The notes under the pieces are model-generated. The model was not told the DNA's origin. It searched no databases and saw nothing but the letters and a program-made list of their open reading frames with translations. From positions 1,216,209 through 1,280,208 of the forward strand of contig NZ_SDPO01000001.1 in NCBI RefSeq assembly GCF_004134865.1: a stretch of DNA of 64,000 nucleotides, read 5' to 3'. Below, piece after piece: positions 1 through 12,718 of this stretch (its first letter is position 1; every line of letters starts with the position of its first letter). Origin of the DNA: Agromyces fucosus. GTDB lineage: Bacteria > Actinomycetota > Actinomycetes > Actinomycetales > Microbacteriaceae. The translations under genes were made by a program, and so were the position numbers.

Positions 1-792
1 CGGCGATCTGCAGCGAGGCGCTGTAGTCGTAGGTGCCGTAGTGCAGCGAGCTGATGCGGCCTGGGGCGGCGAGCGGCAGCTGCGCGACGGGCGAGCGGCC
101 GTCGGCGCCGAGCACGAGCTGCGGCGTCTCGACCTGCACCTCGAAGCGAAGTCGCCCCTCGGGCAGGCCGTGCGCGCGCTCGAGGCCTGCCGCGACATCC
201 GCCATCGCCTCGACCTGCGCGACGGTCGACACCTTCGGCAGCGTCAGCACGAGGCCGTCGGGCAGCCCGCCGTGTTCGACCAAGGTGGTCACGAACAGGT
301 CGAGCGTGCGGATGCCGCGTGCCCGCGTCGGCGCCTCGAAGCACTTGAAGCGGATGCCGATGAACGGCGGGGCGAAGCCGGCGCCGGCTGCGGCGACGAC
401 CCGTTTGGCCGCCCGCACCGCATCGGCGTCTTCGGCGTCGTCGCCGCGGTCGCCGTAGCCGTCTTCGAAGTCGATGCGCAGGTCTTCGATCGGCTCGCGT
501 TCGAGCTTCTCGCGCACGCGCGGCGCCACGGTGGCCGCGATGCCGCTGTCGAGGCCCACCGCGGCCGCGATCGCCTCGAGTCCGCCGAACGCCTCGACGG
601 CGGCGAGCGCATCCTGCCCCCACACCGCCGCCAGCTCGGGGGTGTACCGGTCAGCCGGCACGTACACCGTGTGCACGGGCTGGCGCGAGCCGTCGTCGCC
701 GGGGTAGGCGGTGGCCAGCAGCTCGTCGGTGGCCTTCAGCCGTGCATCCACGCGCGCCAGGTCGGCGGCGGTGAGCGAGCCCGGTGATGCGC

Positions 793-796
<4 letters not shown>
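1..796 (-). CDS. DUF6986 family aldolase-like protein (partial, C-terminus beyond the window)
   Basis: The first 265 residues of a minus-strand protein are present; the end lies outside the window. It resembles the DUF6986 family, which is related to HpcH/HpaI aldolases. The stretch DFEDGYG, about 105 residues in, is an acidic motif of the kind that binds a divalent metal in that fold, followed by FIGIRFKCFE. The ATG at 796 overlaps the aceB stop in an ATGA, so translation is coupled to malate synthase. The neighbours imply a role in glyoxylate or ureide metabolism, but the reaction is unknown. Family assignment is fairly sure; function is not. Confidence 0.75.
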
Positions 797-2400
<1,604 letters not shown>

Positions 2401-2458
2401 GCTGCCACTCTCTCCTGCGACGAGACGTTCGTCAATCGAATTGTTTTCGCATCGTGGA

Positions 2459-2472
2459 TGCAGATATCTGCA
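2459..2472. promoter_or_regulatory. 14-bp perfect palindrome upstream of aceB
   Basis: TGCAGATATCTGCA is a perfect palindrome lying 59 bases before the aceB start, in the divergent aceB/iclR region. Its position fits an operator for the adjacent IclR-type protein or another dimeric regulator. Its sequence differs from the GGAAT-N4-ATTCC sites elsewhere in the cluster. Confidence 0.4.
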
Positions 2473-2576
2473 CTCCGGAAACTCGATCCGAATGTACCAC
2501 CACGGAGAACGGCGCGCTCGATTCATCCGTTCTCGCCCCGGATCGGTGCGGTATCTTGACTGCGAACGGTAGATTT

Positions 2577-2589
2577 TCCGCGATGCGGA
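2577..2589. promoter_or_regulatory. Inverted repeat TCCGC-N3-GCGGA upstream of the IclR gene
   Basis: The arms TCCGC and GCGGA are separated by three bases, 37 bases before the regulator start, and are followed directly by TTCCG. A near-identical repeat (TCCGC-N4-GCGGA) sits at 12758-12771 in the promoter of the HTH-TOBE gene. Autoregulation is plausible but unproven. Confidence 0.4.
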
Positions 2590-2626
2590 TTCCGATTGCC
2601 GCAACGATGGAACAGGAGTGCACCGG

Positions 2627-3382
2627 ATGGCGGACAGCCCCACCGAAGGCGTCAAATCCGTGGCCCGGGTCTTCGACCTCCTCGAACTGATCGCCGATGC
2701 CGGCGGGGACGTCACGCTGAGCGAGTTGTCGACGATGGCCGGCCTGCCGCTCCCGACGATCCACCGGCTCCTCCGCACGCTCGTCTCACTCGGCTACGCG
2801 CGGCAGCTCGCGAACCGCCGCTACGCGCTCGGCCCGCGCCTCGTGCGCCTCGGCGAGGTCGCGAACCGCCAGTTCGGCCAGCTCGCGAAGCCGCAGTTGA
2901 AGGAGCTCGTCGAGCGACTCGGCGAGACCGCGAACCTCGCGACCCTCGACGGCGACCAGGTCATCTACGTCTCGCAAGCCCCATCGCCGCACGCGATGCG
3001 GATGTTCACCGAGGTGGGCCGCCGCTCCCACCTGCACAGCACCGGCGTCGGCAAGGCGATCCTCGCCCAGCTCGACGACGGCACCGTGCGCGAGATCATC
3101 GCGCGCACGGGCATGCCCAAGGCCACCGAGTACTCGATCGACACGATCGACGGGCTCATCGCCGACCTGAAGACGACCCGCGAGCGGGGGTACGCGATCG
3201 ACGACGGCGAGCAGGAGGTCGGCGTGCGCTGCTACGCGATGACCGTGCCGGGCGCACCGGTGCCGACCGCCGTCTCGGTGTCAGGTCCCGTTGCCCGCGT
3301 CGGCGAGGATTTCGCCGAGCGGGCCATCCCGGTGCTCCGGGAGATCGTGCAGGAGATCGCGGACGTCACCTCGGCGGCCTGA
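2627..3382 (+). CDS. IclR family transcriptional regulator
   Basis: A 251-residue DNA-binding regulator. The N-terminal winged helix-turn-helix (LSELSTMAGLPLPTIHRLLR) is followed by the IclR effector domain with the typical HSTGVGKAIL segment. The ATG at 2627 has AGGAG 8 bases upstream and is preferred to the GTG at 2618. It lies between aceB (divergent) and xdhA (same direction), the position of AllR-like regulators of purine and ureide genes in other actinobacteria. It probably represses these genes until a purine-derived ligand binds; the ligand cannot be read from sequence. Confidence 0.9.
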   Translation: MADSPTEGVKSVARVFDLLELIADAGGDVTLSELSTMAGLPLPTIHRLLRTLVSLGYARQLANRRYALGPRLVRLGEVANRQFGQLAKPQLKELVERLGETANLATLDGDQVIYVSQAPSPHAMRMFTEVGRRSHLHSTGVGKAILAQLDDGTVREIIARTGMPKATEYSIDTIDGLIADLKTTRERGYAIDDGEQEVGVRCYAMTVPGAPVPTAVSVSGPVARVGEDFAERAIPVLREIVQEIADVTSAA

Positions 3383-3401
3383 GCCGTAATATCCACTCTG
3401 C

Positions 3402-3415
3402 GGAATGTTGATTCC
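3402..3415. promoter_or_regulatory. Putative IclR operator GGAAT-N4-ATTCC upstream of xdhA
   Basis: The palindrome lies just upstream of the likely xdhA promoter. The same arms and spacing recur at 12719-12732 beside guaD. Palindromes of this size suit IclR-family dimers or tetramers. Confidence 0.5.
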
Positions 3416-3446
3416 AAATTTTTGGGGATTTTCGGTCGCGGCGCGG

Positions 3447-3474
3447 TAGTATCGAGTGTCTGCCCCGGGCAGAC
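3447..3474 (+). promoter_or_regulatory. xdhA promoter -10 and start-site hairpin
   Basis: A -10 like hexamer TAGTAT (3447-3452) is followed six bases later by the palindrome GTCTGCCC-C-GGGCAGAC (3458-3474), so the transcript would start at or inside a hairpin. The same GTCTGCCC/GGGCAGAC arms recur in the hairpin at 10366-10407. It could be an operator at the transcription start or an RNA structure. Confidence 0.4.
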
Positions 3475-3545
3475 GCGGCGCGAGGTGGGGCCATCGGGGC
3501 CCCGGTGCCATGGCGTCCATGCGGGCGCCGAACCGAGGAGATCCC

Positions 3546-4993
<1,448 letters not shown>

Positions 4994-4997
<4 letters not shown>

Positions 4998-7447
4998 GCG
5001 CACTCGCCGATCGCCCCGCGAACCCCGTCGTCGGCCTGCGCGCCGTGCACGAGAGCGCCGCCCTGCACGTCACGGGCGCCGCGATGTACACCGACGACCT
5101 CGCCGCGCACACCGCCGGTGTGCTCACGGCCTGGCCCGTGCAGTCGACGAATGCGCATGCGCGCGTCACGGTCGACGTGGCACCGGCGTACGACGTGCCC
5201 GGCGTCGTACGCGTGCTCACGGCCGACGACGTGCCCGGCATCAACGACGCCGGCATCAAGCACGACGAACCGCTCTTCCCGAGCGAGGCGATGTTCTACG
5301 GGCACGCACTCGTGTGGGTGCTCGGCGAGACTCAAGAGGCGGCGCGGCTCGGAGCCGAGGCCGTAAAGGTCGACTACGAAGCGCTCCCCTCCTACATCAC
5401 GGTGTCCGAGGCCATCGCCGCGGAGTCGTATCAGGGCATCGCCCGCACGGTGGAACGGGGCGACGCCGCGGCCGCGCTCGCGGGCGCACCGCGCGTCTTC
5501 GAGGGCGTCACGGAGTTCGGAGGGCAGGAGCACTTCTACCTCGAGACGCACGCCTCGCTCGCGATCCTCGACTCCGAGGGGCAGTACTTCGTGCAGTGCT
5601 CGACGCAGCACCCGTCCGAGACACAGGAGATCGTCGCGCACGTGCTCGGCATCTCGTCGAGCCAGGTCACCGTGCAGTCCCTTCGCATGGGCGGCGCCTT
5701 CGGTGGAAAGGAGATGCAGCCCCACGGCTTCGCCGCGATCGCCGCGCTCGGCGCGAAGCTCACGGGCCGGCCGGTGCGACTTCGCCTGAACCGCACGCAG
5801 GACATCACGATGACCGGCAAGCGCCACCCGTTCCAGATCAGCTGGAAGGCCGGATTCACCGAAGACGGACTCATCCAGGCGCTCGACGCCACGCTGACCG
5901 CCGACGGCGGCTGGAGCATCGACCTCTCCGAGCCGGTGCTCGGCCGGGCGCTGTGCCACATCGACAACGCCTACTGGATCCCCAACGTGCACGCGTACGG
6001 CCGCATCGCGAAGACGAACAAGACCTCGCAGACCGCCTTCCGCGGCTTCGGCGGCCCGCAGGGCGTCTTCCTCATCGAGGACATCCTCGGCCGGGTCGCG
6101 CCGGTGCTCGGCATCGACCCGGCGGAGATCCGCCGGAAGAACATGTACCGGCCGGGGCAGAGCACCCCCTACGGGCAGCTCGTGAAGGACGCCGATCGCC
6201 TCGAGGCGATCTGGCAGCGCCTCGTCGACGAGAGCGACTTCGACGAGCGCCGCGCCGAGATCGCCGCGTTCAACGCCGCCAGCGTCGACACGAAGCGCGC
6301 GCTCGCGATCACGCCCGTGAAGTTCGGCATCTCGTTCAACTTCGCCGCCTTCAACCAGGCCGGCGCCCTCGTGCACGTCTACAAGGACGGCTCGGTGCTC
6401 ATCAACCACGGCGGCACCGAGATGGGCCAGGGGCTGCACACGAAGATGCTGCAGGTCGCGGCGACCGCCCTCGGGCTGCGTCTCGACCAGGTCAGGCTCG
6501 CCCCCACGCGCACCGACAAGGTGCCGAACACCTCCGCGACCGCGGCATCCTCAGGCGCCGACCTGAACGGCGGCGCCGTCAAGAACGCGTGCGAGCAGAT
6601 CCGCGAACGCATGGCGAAGGTCGCCGGCCGGCTCCTCGGCGTCGACGAGCGGGATGTCCGCTTCGAGGGCGGTCTCATCACGGGCCTCGGCAAGTTCGAC
6701 GAGAGCCTCACGTTCGCCGAGGTCGCGAACGCGGCATACCTGCAGCGCGTGCAGCTCTGGGCCGCCGGCTACTACCGAACCGAGGGGCTGCACTGGAACC
6801 CCGACCTGATGAAGGGCTCCCCCTTCAAGTACTTCGCCTACGGCTGCGCCGCGACGGAGGTCGAGGTCGACGGATTCACGGGCGCCTACCGGGTGCGCCG
6901 GGTCGACATCGTGCACGACGTCGGGGACTCCCTGTCGCCGATGCTCGACATCGGGCAGATCGAGGGCGCCTACGTGCAGGGCGTCGGGTGGCTCACCCTC
7001 GAGGAGCTCCGCTGGGACGAGACGGACGGGCCGAATCGCGGCCGACTGCTGACCCAGTCCGCGAGCACCTACAAGCTGCCGAGCTTCTCGGAGATGCCCG
7101 AGGAGTTCAACGTGCGACTCTTCGAGAACGCCCGCGAAGACGGTGCCGTCTACGGTTCGAAGGCCGTCGGCGAACCCCCGTTCATGCTCGCGTTCAGCGC
7201 CCGCGAGGCGATCCGGGAGGCGGTCGGCGAGTTCGCGCCCGCCGGTCACAGCGTCGAGCTCGGGTCGCCGGCGACCCCCGAGGCGGTCTACTGGGCGATC
7301 GAGGCGGCGCGGTCGGCAGGGTCGGCGTCGGTCGCCGCGACGTCACCGGCAGCGGATGCCTCGGCCGAGCACGACCCGACGGGTGCTTCGGCCGGCTCCG
7401 CACCGGCCGGCGCCGACGTGCCCGCGCTGGCGACCACCGAGGCCTGA
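4994..7447 (+). CDS. xdhB: Xanthine dehydrogenase molybdopterin-binding subunit
   Basis: The catalytic subunit that hydroxylates hypoxanthine and xanthine to urate. Residues corresponding to the bovine active site are present: Glu179 (GGQEHFYLE), Arg318 (GRALCHIDN), Arg350 and Phe352 in FRGFGGPQ, and Glu727 (GEPPF). GGAFGGKE and GTEMGQGLHTK are also typical. These residues favour xanthine dehydrogenase over carbon monoxide or nicotinate relatives. AAGGAGG precedes the ATG, which overlaps the xdhA stop. The last 45 or so of the 817 residues are an Ala/Ser/Pro-rich tail beyond the conserved fold, whose purpose is unknown. Confidence 0.95.
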
Positions 7448-7460
7448 GCGGGCCCGCCCG

Positions 7461-8312
7461 ATGGACTGGCTCGACGCACTGCAGCGGCTCCGGGAGGAGC
7501 GGACGCCCGCGGTCATCGTCACGCTCGCGATCGTGCGGGGTCACGCTCCCCGCAACGGCGGCGCGAAGATGGTGGTCGCACCCGACCGGGTCTTCGGGAC
7601 CGTCGGAGGCGGCAACCTCGAGGCGACCGCGATCAAGCGTGCTCGTGAACTGCTCGCGAGCGGCGGTGCCGAGCCCGAGCTGCTCACCCTGAAGCTCAGC
7701 GACAAGGCCACGACCGAGTACGGCGTGCAATGCTGCGGAGGAGAGGTCACGCTCATGCTCGAACCCGTTCGGGTCGTCCCGTCCGTCGCGATCTTCGGCA
7801 TGGGGCACGTCGGCCTCGAGCTGGCCCGGATCCTCGCCCGCCAGGAGCTCGCCCTGCACCTCGTCGACTCGCGCGCCGAGATGCTCGCGCCAGCACGACT
7901 CGGCGCGCCCGGCGAGTCGGGCGTGCTCGCCGACGCCGTCGCCGAGGTGCACGTGCACCACGAGCCCGTGCCCGAGGCCGGCCTCGCGGCGCTCCCTCCG
8001 GGCGCGCACGTGCTCATCATGACCCACGACCACATCGAGGACCTCGCGGTCACCGACACCGCGCTGCGCCGAGGGGACCTCGGCTCGATCGGGCTCATCG
8101 GCTCGCGTTCGAAGTGGGCGCGGTTCCAGGTGAAGCTCGCGGAGCTCGGGCACGACGAGCACGACCTCGCCCGGGTGACGACCCCGATCGGCGTGCCCGA
8201 AGTGGGCGGCAAGGCGCCGGCGACCATCGCGGTGAGCGTCGCCGCCAAGATCCTGCAGCTCATCGAGGAGTCGCAGGCCGCCGAGGCTCAGCCACCGGAG
8301 ACCGCGGCGTGA
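7461..8312 (+). CDS. xdhC: Xanthine dehydrogenase accessory protein XdhC
   Basis: XdhC binds molybdenum cofactor, protects it, and takes part in its sulfuration and insertion into xanthine dehydrogenase. The 283 residues show the N-terminal family motifs (GHAPRNGGAKM, GTVGGGNLE, VQCCGGEVTL) and a C-terminal Rossmann fold beginning VAIFGMGHVGLELA near residue 107. It lies 13 bases after xdhB and is coupled to the next gene by a GTGA overlap, so it belongs to the xdh operon. Confidence 0.93.
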   Translation: MDWLDALQRLREERTPAVIVTLAIVRGHAPRNGGAKMVVAPDRVFGTVGGGNLEATAIKRARELLASGGAEPELLTLKLSDKATTEYGVQCCGGEVTLMLEPVRVVPSVAIFGMGHVGLELARILARQELALHLVDSRAEMLAPARLGAPGESGVLADAVAEVHVHHEPVPEAGLAALPPGAHVLIMTHDHIEDLAVTDTALRRGDLGSIGLIGSRSKWARFQVKLAELGHDEHDLARVTTPIGVPEVGGKAPATIAVSVAAKILQLIEESQAAEAQPPETAA

Positions 8313-9064
8313 ACGCCGAGCGCGCCGAGACGCCGCTCCGGTCCGTCATCGTCACGGGCGCCGGAACGGGCATCGGACGGGCGACCGCCCAGGCGCTCCT
8401 CGCGGCCGGCTTCGCGGTGACGCTCGCCGGTCGGCGGCGGAGACCGCTCGAGGATGCCGCGTCCGACGACTCGGGCGCGAGGCATCCGAATGCCCTCGTC
8501 GCCCCGGTCGATGTCACCGACGCGTCGGCGGTCGACGCGCTGGTGGCCGCCCACGTGCTCCGGTTCGGTCGACTCGACGTGCTCGTGAACAACGCCGGCG
8601 TGCCGGGCCCCGCCGCGGATGTCGGCGAGTTGACGCTCGACGACTGGTCGGCGACCCTCGCGGTCAACGTGACCGGCGCGGTGCTCGCGGCCGGAGCGGC
8701 GTTCCGCCAGATGGCGACGCAGCGCCCCATGGGCGGGCGCATCCTCAACAACGGATCCATCGCCGCGCAATCACCGCGACCTCGCTCGGTCGCCTACACG
8801 ACGACGAAGCACGCGATCGCCGGGCTCTCGAAGTCGATCGAGCTCGACGGCCGAGCGTACGGCATCACCTGTACGCAGCTCGACGTAGGCAACGCGCGCA
8901 CCGGGCTGCTCGATGACGTCATCGGTGGCCCGGACGTCGAGCCGACGATGGACGTCGCGGTCGTCGCCGGGCTCATCGTGCACCTCGCGGGTCTGCCCGC
9001 CGAGGCGAGCGTGCCGCAGCTGACCGCCACGGCTGCCGGCATGCCGTTCATCGGCCGAGGCTGA
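8309..9064 (+). CDS. Short-chain dehydrogenase/reductase in the xdh operon
   Basis: A 251-residue NAD(P)-dependent oxidoreductase of the classical SDR type. It has the cofactor motif TGAGTGIG near residue 14, NNAG, and the catalytic Ser plus YTTTK. It starts at a GTG overlapping the xdhC stop (GTGA), so its expression is tied to xanthine dehydrogenase. The substrate is not evident. A role in purine or ureide degradation is implied only by the context. Confidence 0.85.
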   Translation: MNAERAETPLRSVIVTGAGTGIGRATAQALLAAGFAVTLAGRRRRPLEDAASDDSGARHPNALVAPVDVTDASAVDALVAAHVLRFGRLDVLVNNAGVPGPAADVGELTLDDWSATLAVNVTGAVLAAGAAFRQMATQRPMGGRILNNGSIAAQSPRPRSVAYTTTKHAIAGLSKSIELDGRAYGITCTQLDVGNARTGLLDDVIGGPDVEPTMDVAVVAGLIVHLAGLPAEASVPQLTATAAGMPFIGRG

Positions 9065-9067
9065 GCC

Positions 9068-10300
9068 TCACCGCAGCACCGGTCGACGCAGCAGCGCGAG
9101 CGGCAGGGTCAGGAGGGCGATCGCCGCCGCAGCGATGAACGCGACCTGGAACGAGAACCCGGCCGCGAGCGCGCCGACGACCACGGCGCCGATGCCGGTG
9201 CCGGTGTCGAAGCCGATGTTCCAGACGGTGCTCGCGAAGACCGAGTCACGCGGCACGACGGCGAACGCCTCCCCGAGCGTGAGGTTCTGCAGGCCTCCGT
9301 AGCTCAGCCCGACGAGTGCCGCGCCCGTGAGCAGCAGCGGTACCATCTGTGCGCCCGGCGAGACGGACCAGGCCACGAGCGCGAGGCCCGCCACCGTCAC
9401 CAGCACGAACGGCCAGAGCAGTCGATGCGTTCCGACCCGATCGGCCAGACCGCCCACCAGCCAGCGGGCGGCAGCGGCGGTCGCCGTCACGAACGCCAGT
9501 GCGGCCACCGCGGCGGCACCGTCGAGCAGCTGCGGCACGAAGGTGAGCAGCGCGCCGCCCGCGAGCGTGACCCCGAGGAGGATGCCGACGGGGGCGGCGA
9601 GCGCGCGCAATTCCGAGAACCGTGCGGCGGCGGAGGCGTGCCGAGGCTCGCCGGGGTCGTGGTGCGAGGCGTGCAGGCGCCGGGCGAGGCGTACGGCCGG
9701 GATGATCGCGATCAGCGGCAGTGAGCCGAGGAGGAAGACCGCCCAATAGCCGACCGCCTCGGCGACCCACGGCGCCATCGGCAGCAGCACGAGCTGCGGA
9801 CCGGCGATGGCGAGCCCGAAGGCGCCGATGGCCCGACCACGGCGCGCGGGCTCGACGAGCTCGGCGACGGCGCTCGAGCCGGCCACCGTCAGCACAGCGA
9901 ACCCGGCACCGCGCACGGCGGCGATCGCGAGCACGGGCAGCAGGTCGGCGGAGAGGAGGTGCAGGAGCGACGGCATGCCGAGCAGCGCGAGGCCGACGAC
10001 GAGCACGGCGCCCCACCCGAACCGGTGCAGGGCGGCGGGCACGAACAACTGGCCGATGACCGTGGCGAACATGAAGACGCCGGTGACGAGTCCCGCGCCG
10101 GCGGCATCCACGCCGCCCGCAACCGCCCAGAGCGGCGCGACCGGGAGCAGGACCGCGTATCCGGCGAAGCCGAGCGCGGTCATCGTCAGGAGCGCGGGCA
10201 TGCCCCGCGAGCGCCAGACCGAGTCGACGCGGTCGGCCGGGTCGTGGGCGCGACGGCGCCCGTCGCCCGAGGCATCCGTCGATGGCGTCGTCTTCGGCAC
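9068..10300 (-). CDS. MFS transporter
   Basis: A 410-residue membrane carrier with about twelve hydrophobic segments, the first beginning ALLTMTALGFAGYAVLLPVA. The GTG at 10300 is chosen because AGAGAGG lies 8 bases before it; the longer open frame runs through the upstream permease gene. It is downstream of and co-directional with the AzgA-type permease and guaD, so it may move purines or their breakdown products. The family alone does not tell import from export or the substrate. Confidence 0.85.
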   Translation of the reverse strand: MPKTTPSTDASGDGRRRAHDPADRVDSVWRSRGMPALLTMTALGFAGYAVLLPVAPLWAVAGGVDAAGAGLVTGVFMFATVIGQLFVPAALHRFGWGAVLVVGLALLGMPSLLHLLSADLLPVLAIAAVRGAGFAVLTVAGSSAVAELVEPARRGRAIGAFGLAIAGPQLVLLPMAPWVAEAVGYWAVFLLGSLPLIAIIPAVRLARRLHASHHDPGEPRHASAAARFSELRALAAPVGILLGVTLAGGALLTFVPQLLDGAAAVAALAFVTATAAAARWLVGGLADRVGTHRLLWPFVLVTVAGLALVAWSVSPGAQMVPLLLTGAALVGLSYGGLQNLTLGEAFAVVPRDSVFASTVWNIGFDTGTGIGAVVVGALAAGFSFQVAFIAAAAIALLTLPLALLRRPVLR

Positions 10301-10365
10301 GTGCCGTACCTCTCTTCTCTGCAATCGCGTCGACCGGGCGGCCTCGCGCTGTCCGCCGCGCAGCG

Positions 10366-10407
10366 GTCTGCCCCGGTGGGCACCGAAAGGTGCGCACCGG
10401 GGCAGAC
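10366..10407 (-). terminator. Strong hairpin between the purine permease and the MFS gene
   Basis: Arms of 19 bases (10366-10384 and 10389-10407) pair with one mismatch around a GAAA tetraloop. It lies 27 bases after the permease stop, as a terminator would, but no T-run follows. It could also be a leader structure of the MFS gene. Its outer arms, GTCTGCCCC/GGGGCAGAC, match the palindrome at the xdhA transcription start. Confidence 0.55.
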
Positions 10408-10434
10408 GCGGCCGTTCGTGCGTCGCTTGCGACC

Positions 10435-11979
10435 CTAGCCCGCCAGCATCGCCTCGATCGGTCCGCGCACGAAGTACAGCGCGAAGCCGGCGGAGACGAC
10501 CCACATGAGCCAGTGCACCTTGCGGGCACGGCCCGACAGGGCGTTGACGAGGGCCCAGGAGATGAACCCGACGCCGATGCCGTTCGCGATCGAGTACGTC
10601 AGCGGCATCGTCACGATCGTGAGGAAGGCCGGCAACGCGATCGCGAAGTTCGAGAACTTGATCTCCTTGATCTGCGTCATCATCATCGCACCGACGACGA
10701 CGAGGGCGGCCGAGCCGACCTCGATCGGGACGACGAGGGTCAGCGGCGTCAGGAACATCGAAATCAAGAACAGCACGCCGACGACGATCGCGGCAAGGCC
10801 CGTGCGGGCGCCCTCGCCGATGCCCGACGCGCTGTCGACGTAGACCGTGTTCGACGAGGTCGAGGTCGCGCCGCCCGCGATGGCGCCGGCGCCCTCGACG
10901 ATGAACGCGGAGCGCAGGCGCGGGAAGGTCCCGTCCTTGTGCGCGAGACCGGCATTCTTCGCGAGACCCGTCATCGTGCCCATCGCATCGAAGAAGTTCG
11001 AGAACACGAGGGTGAAGACGAGCATCGTCGCCGACAGCATGCCGATGCGACCGAAGGCGCCGAACAGGTCGAACTGACCGACCAGGCCGAAGTCGGGGAT
11101 CGTCACGAGCGAGGTCGGGAGCTGTGGGATCGTCATGTGCCACCCGCTCGGGTCTTCGAAGCTCGGGCCGAGCACGAGGATCGCCTGCGCGATGATCGCG
11201 ATGATCGTGCCGGTCACGATGCCGATCAGGATGCCTCCGGGCACACGACGCGCGACGAGGATGCCGATCAGCACGAGGGTGATGAGGAACACGAGGGTCG
11301 GGATCGACGTGATCGAGCCCGCGTCGCCGAGCTGCACGGGCGGGCCACCCGGCGTGCGATTCACGAAGCCCGAGTCGACGAAGCCGATGAATGCGATGAA
11401 CAGGCCGATGCCGACCGTGATCGCGGCCTTCAGCGCCTGCGGCACGGCCTTGAAGATCGCGGTGCGGGCACCGGTGGCACCCAGCAGCACGATGATGACG
11501 CCGTTGATGACGACGAGGCCCATCGCCTCGGGCCACGTCACCTGCCCGACGACCGAGACCGCCAGGAAGGAGTTGATGCCGAGGCCCGCCGCGAGGGCGA
11601 ACGGGAGTCGTGCGAAGAGACCGAACAGGATCGTCATGACGCCTGCGGTGAGGCCGGTGGCCGCACCCACCTGTGCCGGGTCGAGCACGTTGCCGTCGAC
11701 GTCGGGCACGTTGCCGAGGATCAGCGGGTTGAGGATCACGATGTACGCCATCGTGAAGAAGGTCACGATGCCGCCGCGGATCTCACGGCCGACGGTGGAT
11801 CCGCGGCCGGTGATCTCGAAGAACCGGTCGAAGGCGTTCTTGGGCTCGGCGTCGACGGTCGTCGTCGCGCCGGTGGGCAGGGGGTTCGGGATGCTCGCGA
11901 CCGCGAAGGTGTCGGCCGGCAGGGAGTTCTTCGATTCGTCCGCGTGGTCTGCGCCGCGGGTGCTGGTGTCCTGTGACAT
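10435..11979 (-). CDS. AzgA-type purine permease (NCS2/AzgA family)
   Basis: A 514-residue, multi-spanning permease for hypoxanthine, guanine or adenine. The segment STSSNTVYVDSASGIGEGARTGL (quoted in parts: TSSNTVYVDSASG, then GIGEGARTGL) resembles the conserved substrate-site region of AzgA proteins, and AGLGINSFLAV is the other family hallmark. GGAAG five bases before the ATG at 11979 supports that start over a GTG at 11991. It follows guaD by 12 bases, so the two are co-transcribed: purine uptake with guanine deamination. The exact base transported cannot be decided. Confidence 0.9.
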   Translation of the reverse strand: MSQDTSTRGADHADESKNSLPADTFAVASIPNPLPTGATTTVDAEPKNAFDRFFEITGRGSTVGREIRGGIVTFFTMAYIVILNPLILGNVPDVDGNVLDPAQVGAATGLTAGVMTILFGLFARLPFALAAGLGINSFLAVSVVGQVTWPEAMGLVVINGVIIVLLGATGARTAIFKAVPQALKAAITVGIGLFIAFIGFVDSGFVNRTPGGPPVQLGDAGSITSIPTLVFLITLVLIGILVARRVPGGILIGIVTGTIIAIIAQAILVLGPSFEDPSGWHMTIPQLPTSLVTIPDFGLVGQFDLFGAFGRIGMLSATMLVFTLVFSNFFDAMGTMTGLAKNAGLAHKDGTFPRLRSAFIVEGAGAIAGGATSTSSNTVYVDSASGIGEGARTGLAAIVVGVLFLISMFLTPLTLVVPIEVGSAALVVVGAMMMTQIKEIKFSNFAIALPAFLTIVTMPLTYSIANGIGVGFISWALVNALSGRARKVHWLMWVVSAGFALYFVRGPIEAMLAG

Positions 11980-11991
11980 GTGCGCTTCCAC

Positions 11992-12555
11992 TCAGTACTC
12001 GGTACGGGTGGCGGTGCGGCGCCACTCGGTGAACGGGGCCACGCGTACCGCGGCGGGCAGTTCGATGTCGGAGACCGGCATGATCTCCCGGTCGGGGGCG
12101 TCGCCCTCGAAGTAGCGGTAGAAGACGGCGTCGTCGAAGCCGGCGTCGGCCGCGTCGTCGCGGGTCGCCGCGAAGTGCACGCTGTCGATGCGCGCCCAGA
12201 GGGAGGAGGCGAGGCACATGGGGCACGGCTCGCAGCTCGAGTAGAGCGTGGCGCCCGAGAGGTCGAAGCTGCCGGTGCCTTGGCATGCCGCACGGATCGC
12301 CGAGACCTCTGCGTGGGCGGTCGGGTCGAGGTTCGCGGTGACGCGGTTCACCCCCTCGAACACGCGGCCGTCGGCGGTGACGACGATGGCTCCGAACGGG
12401 CCGCCCGCGTTGCGCACGTTCTCGGTCGCGATGGCGACGGCGCGGGCGAGGTATTCGGCCGGGGTGGGCGCGGGGGTGGAAGGTGAGGCGGCGGGCTGGG
12501 CGGTGGCGGGCTTGCCGTCGGTAGCCGTGACGGTTGAGAGTCCGAGCGAATCCAT
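11992..12555 (-). CDS. guaD: Guanine deaminase (cytidine-deaminase fold)
   Basis: A zinc enzyme that deaminates guanine to xanthine, feeding the nearby dehydrogenase. The 187 residues contain HAEVSAIRAAC and CEPCPMC, the zinc ligands and catalytic Glu. The segment AATRDDAADAGFDD closely resembles Bacillus GuaD rather than tRNA adenosine deaminases. AAGGAAG lies 7-8 bases before the ATG at 12555; an ATG at 12579 has a poorer site. An acidic/Pro-Ala-rich stretch of about 30 residues precedes the fold. It is the first gene of the guaD-permease-MFS unit. Confidence 0.9.
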   Translation of the reverse strand: MDSLGLSTVTATDGKPATAQPAASPSTPAPTPAEYLARAVAIATENVRNAGGPFGAIVVTADGRVFEGVNRVTANLDPTAHAEVSAIRAACQGTGSFDLSGATLYSSCEPCPMCLASSLWARIDSVHFAATRDDAADAGFDDAVFYRYFEGDAPDREIMPVSDIELPAAVRVAPFTEWRRTATRTEY

Positions 12556-12718
12556 GAGAGGGCTTCCTTGCTTGTTCATCGCCGGCGCGGTGGACTTCCC
12601 CGGGGTACCGGGTGGATCTCCGTTGATCCGACTCATGGGCGGCCGAGCGATGGGCAGGGTTGCTGCGTCGGCCGAGTTCGAAGGTAGCAGCCACTGGGTC
12701 GACCGTCCACAGGTTTTT

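Noticed and set aside
3453..3545. Purine riboswitch in the xdhA leader
   Set aside because: Only the palindrome at the start is structured; none of the conserved junction sequences is present.
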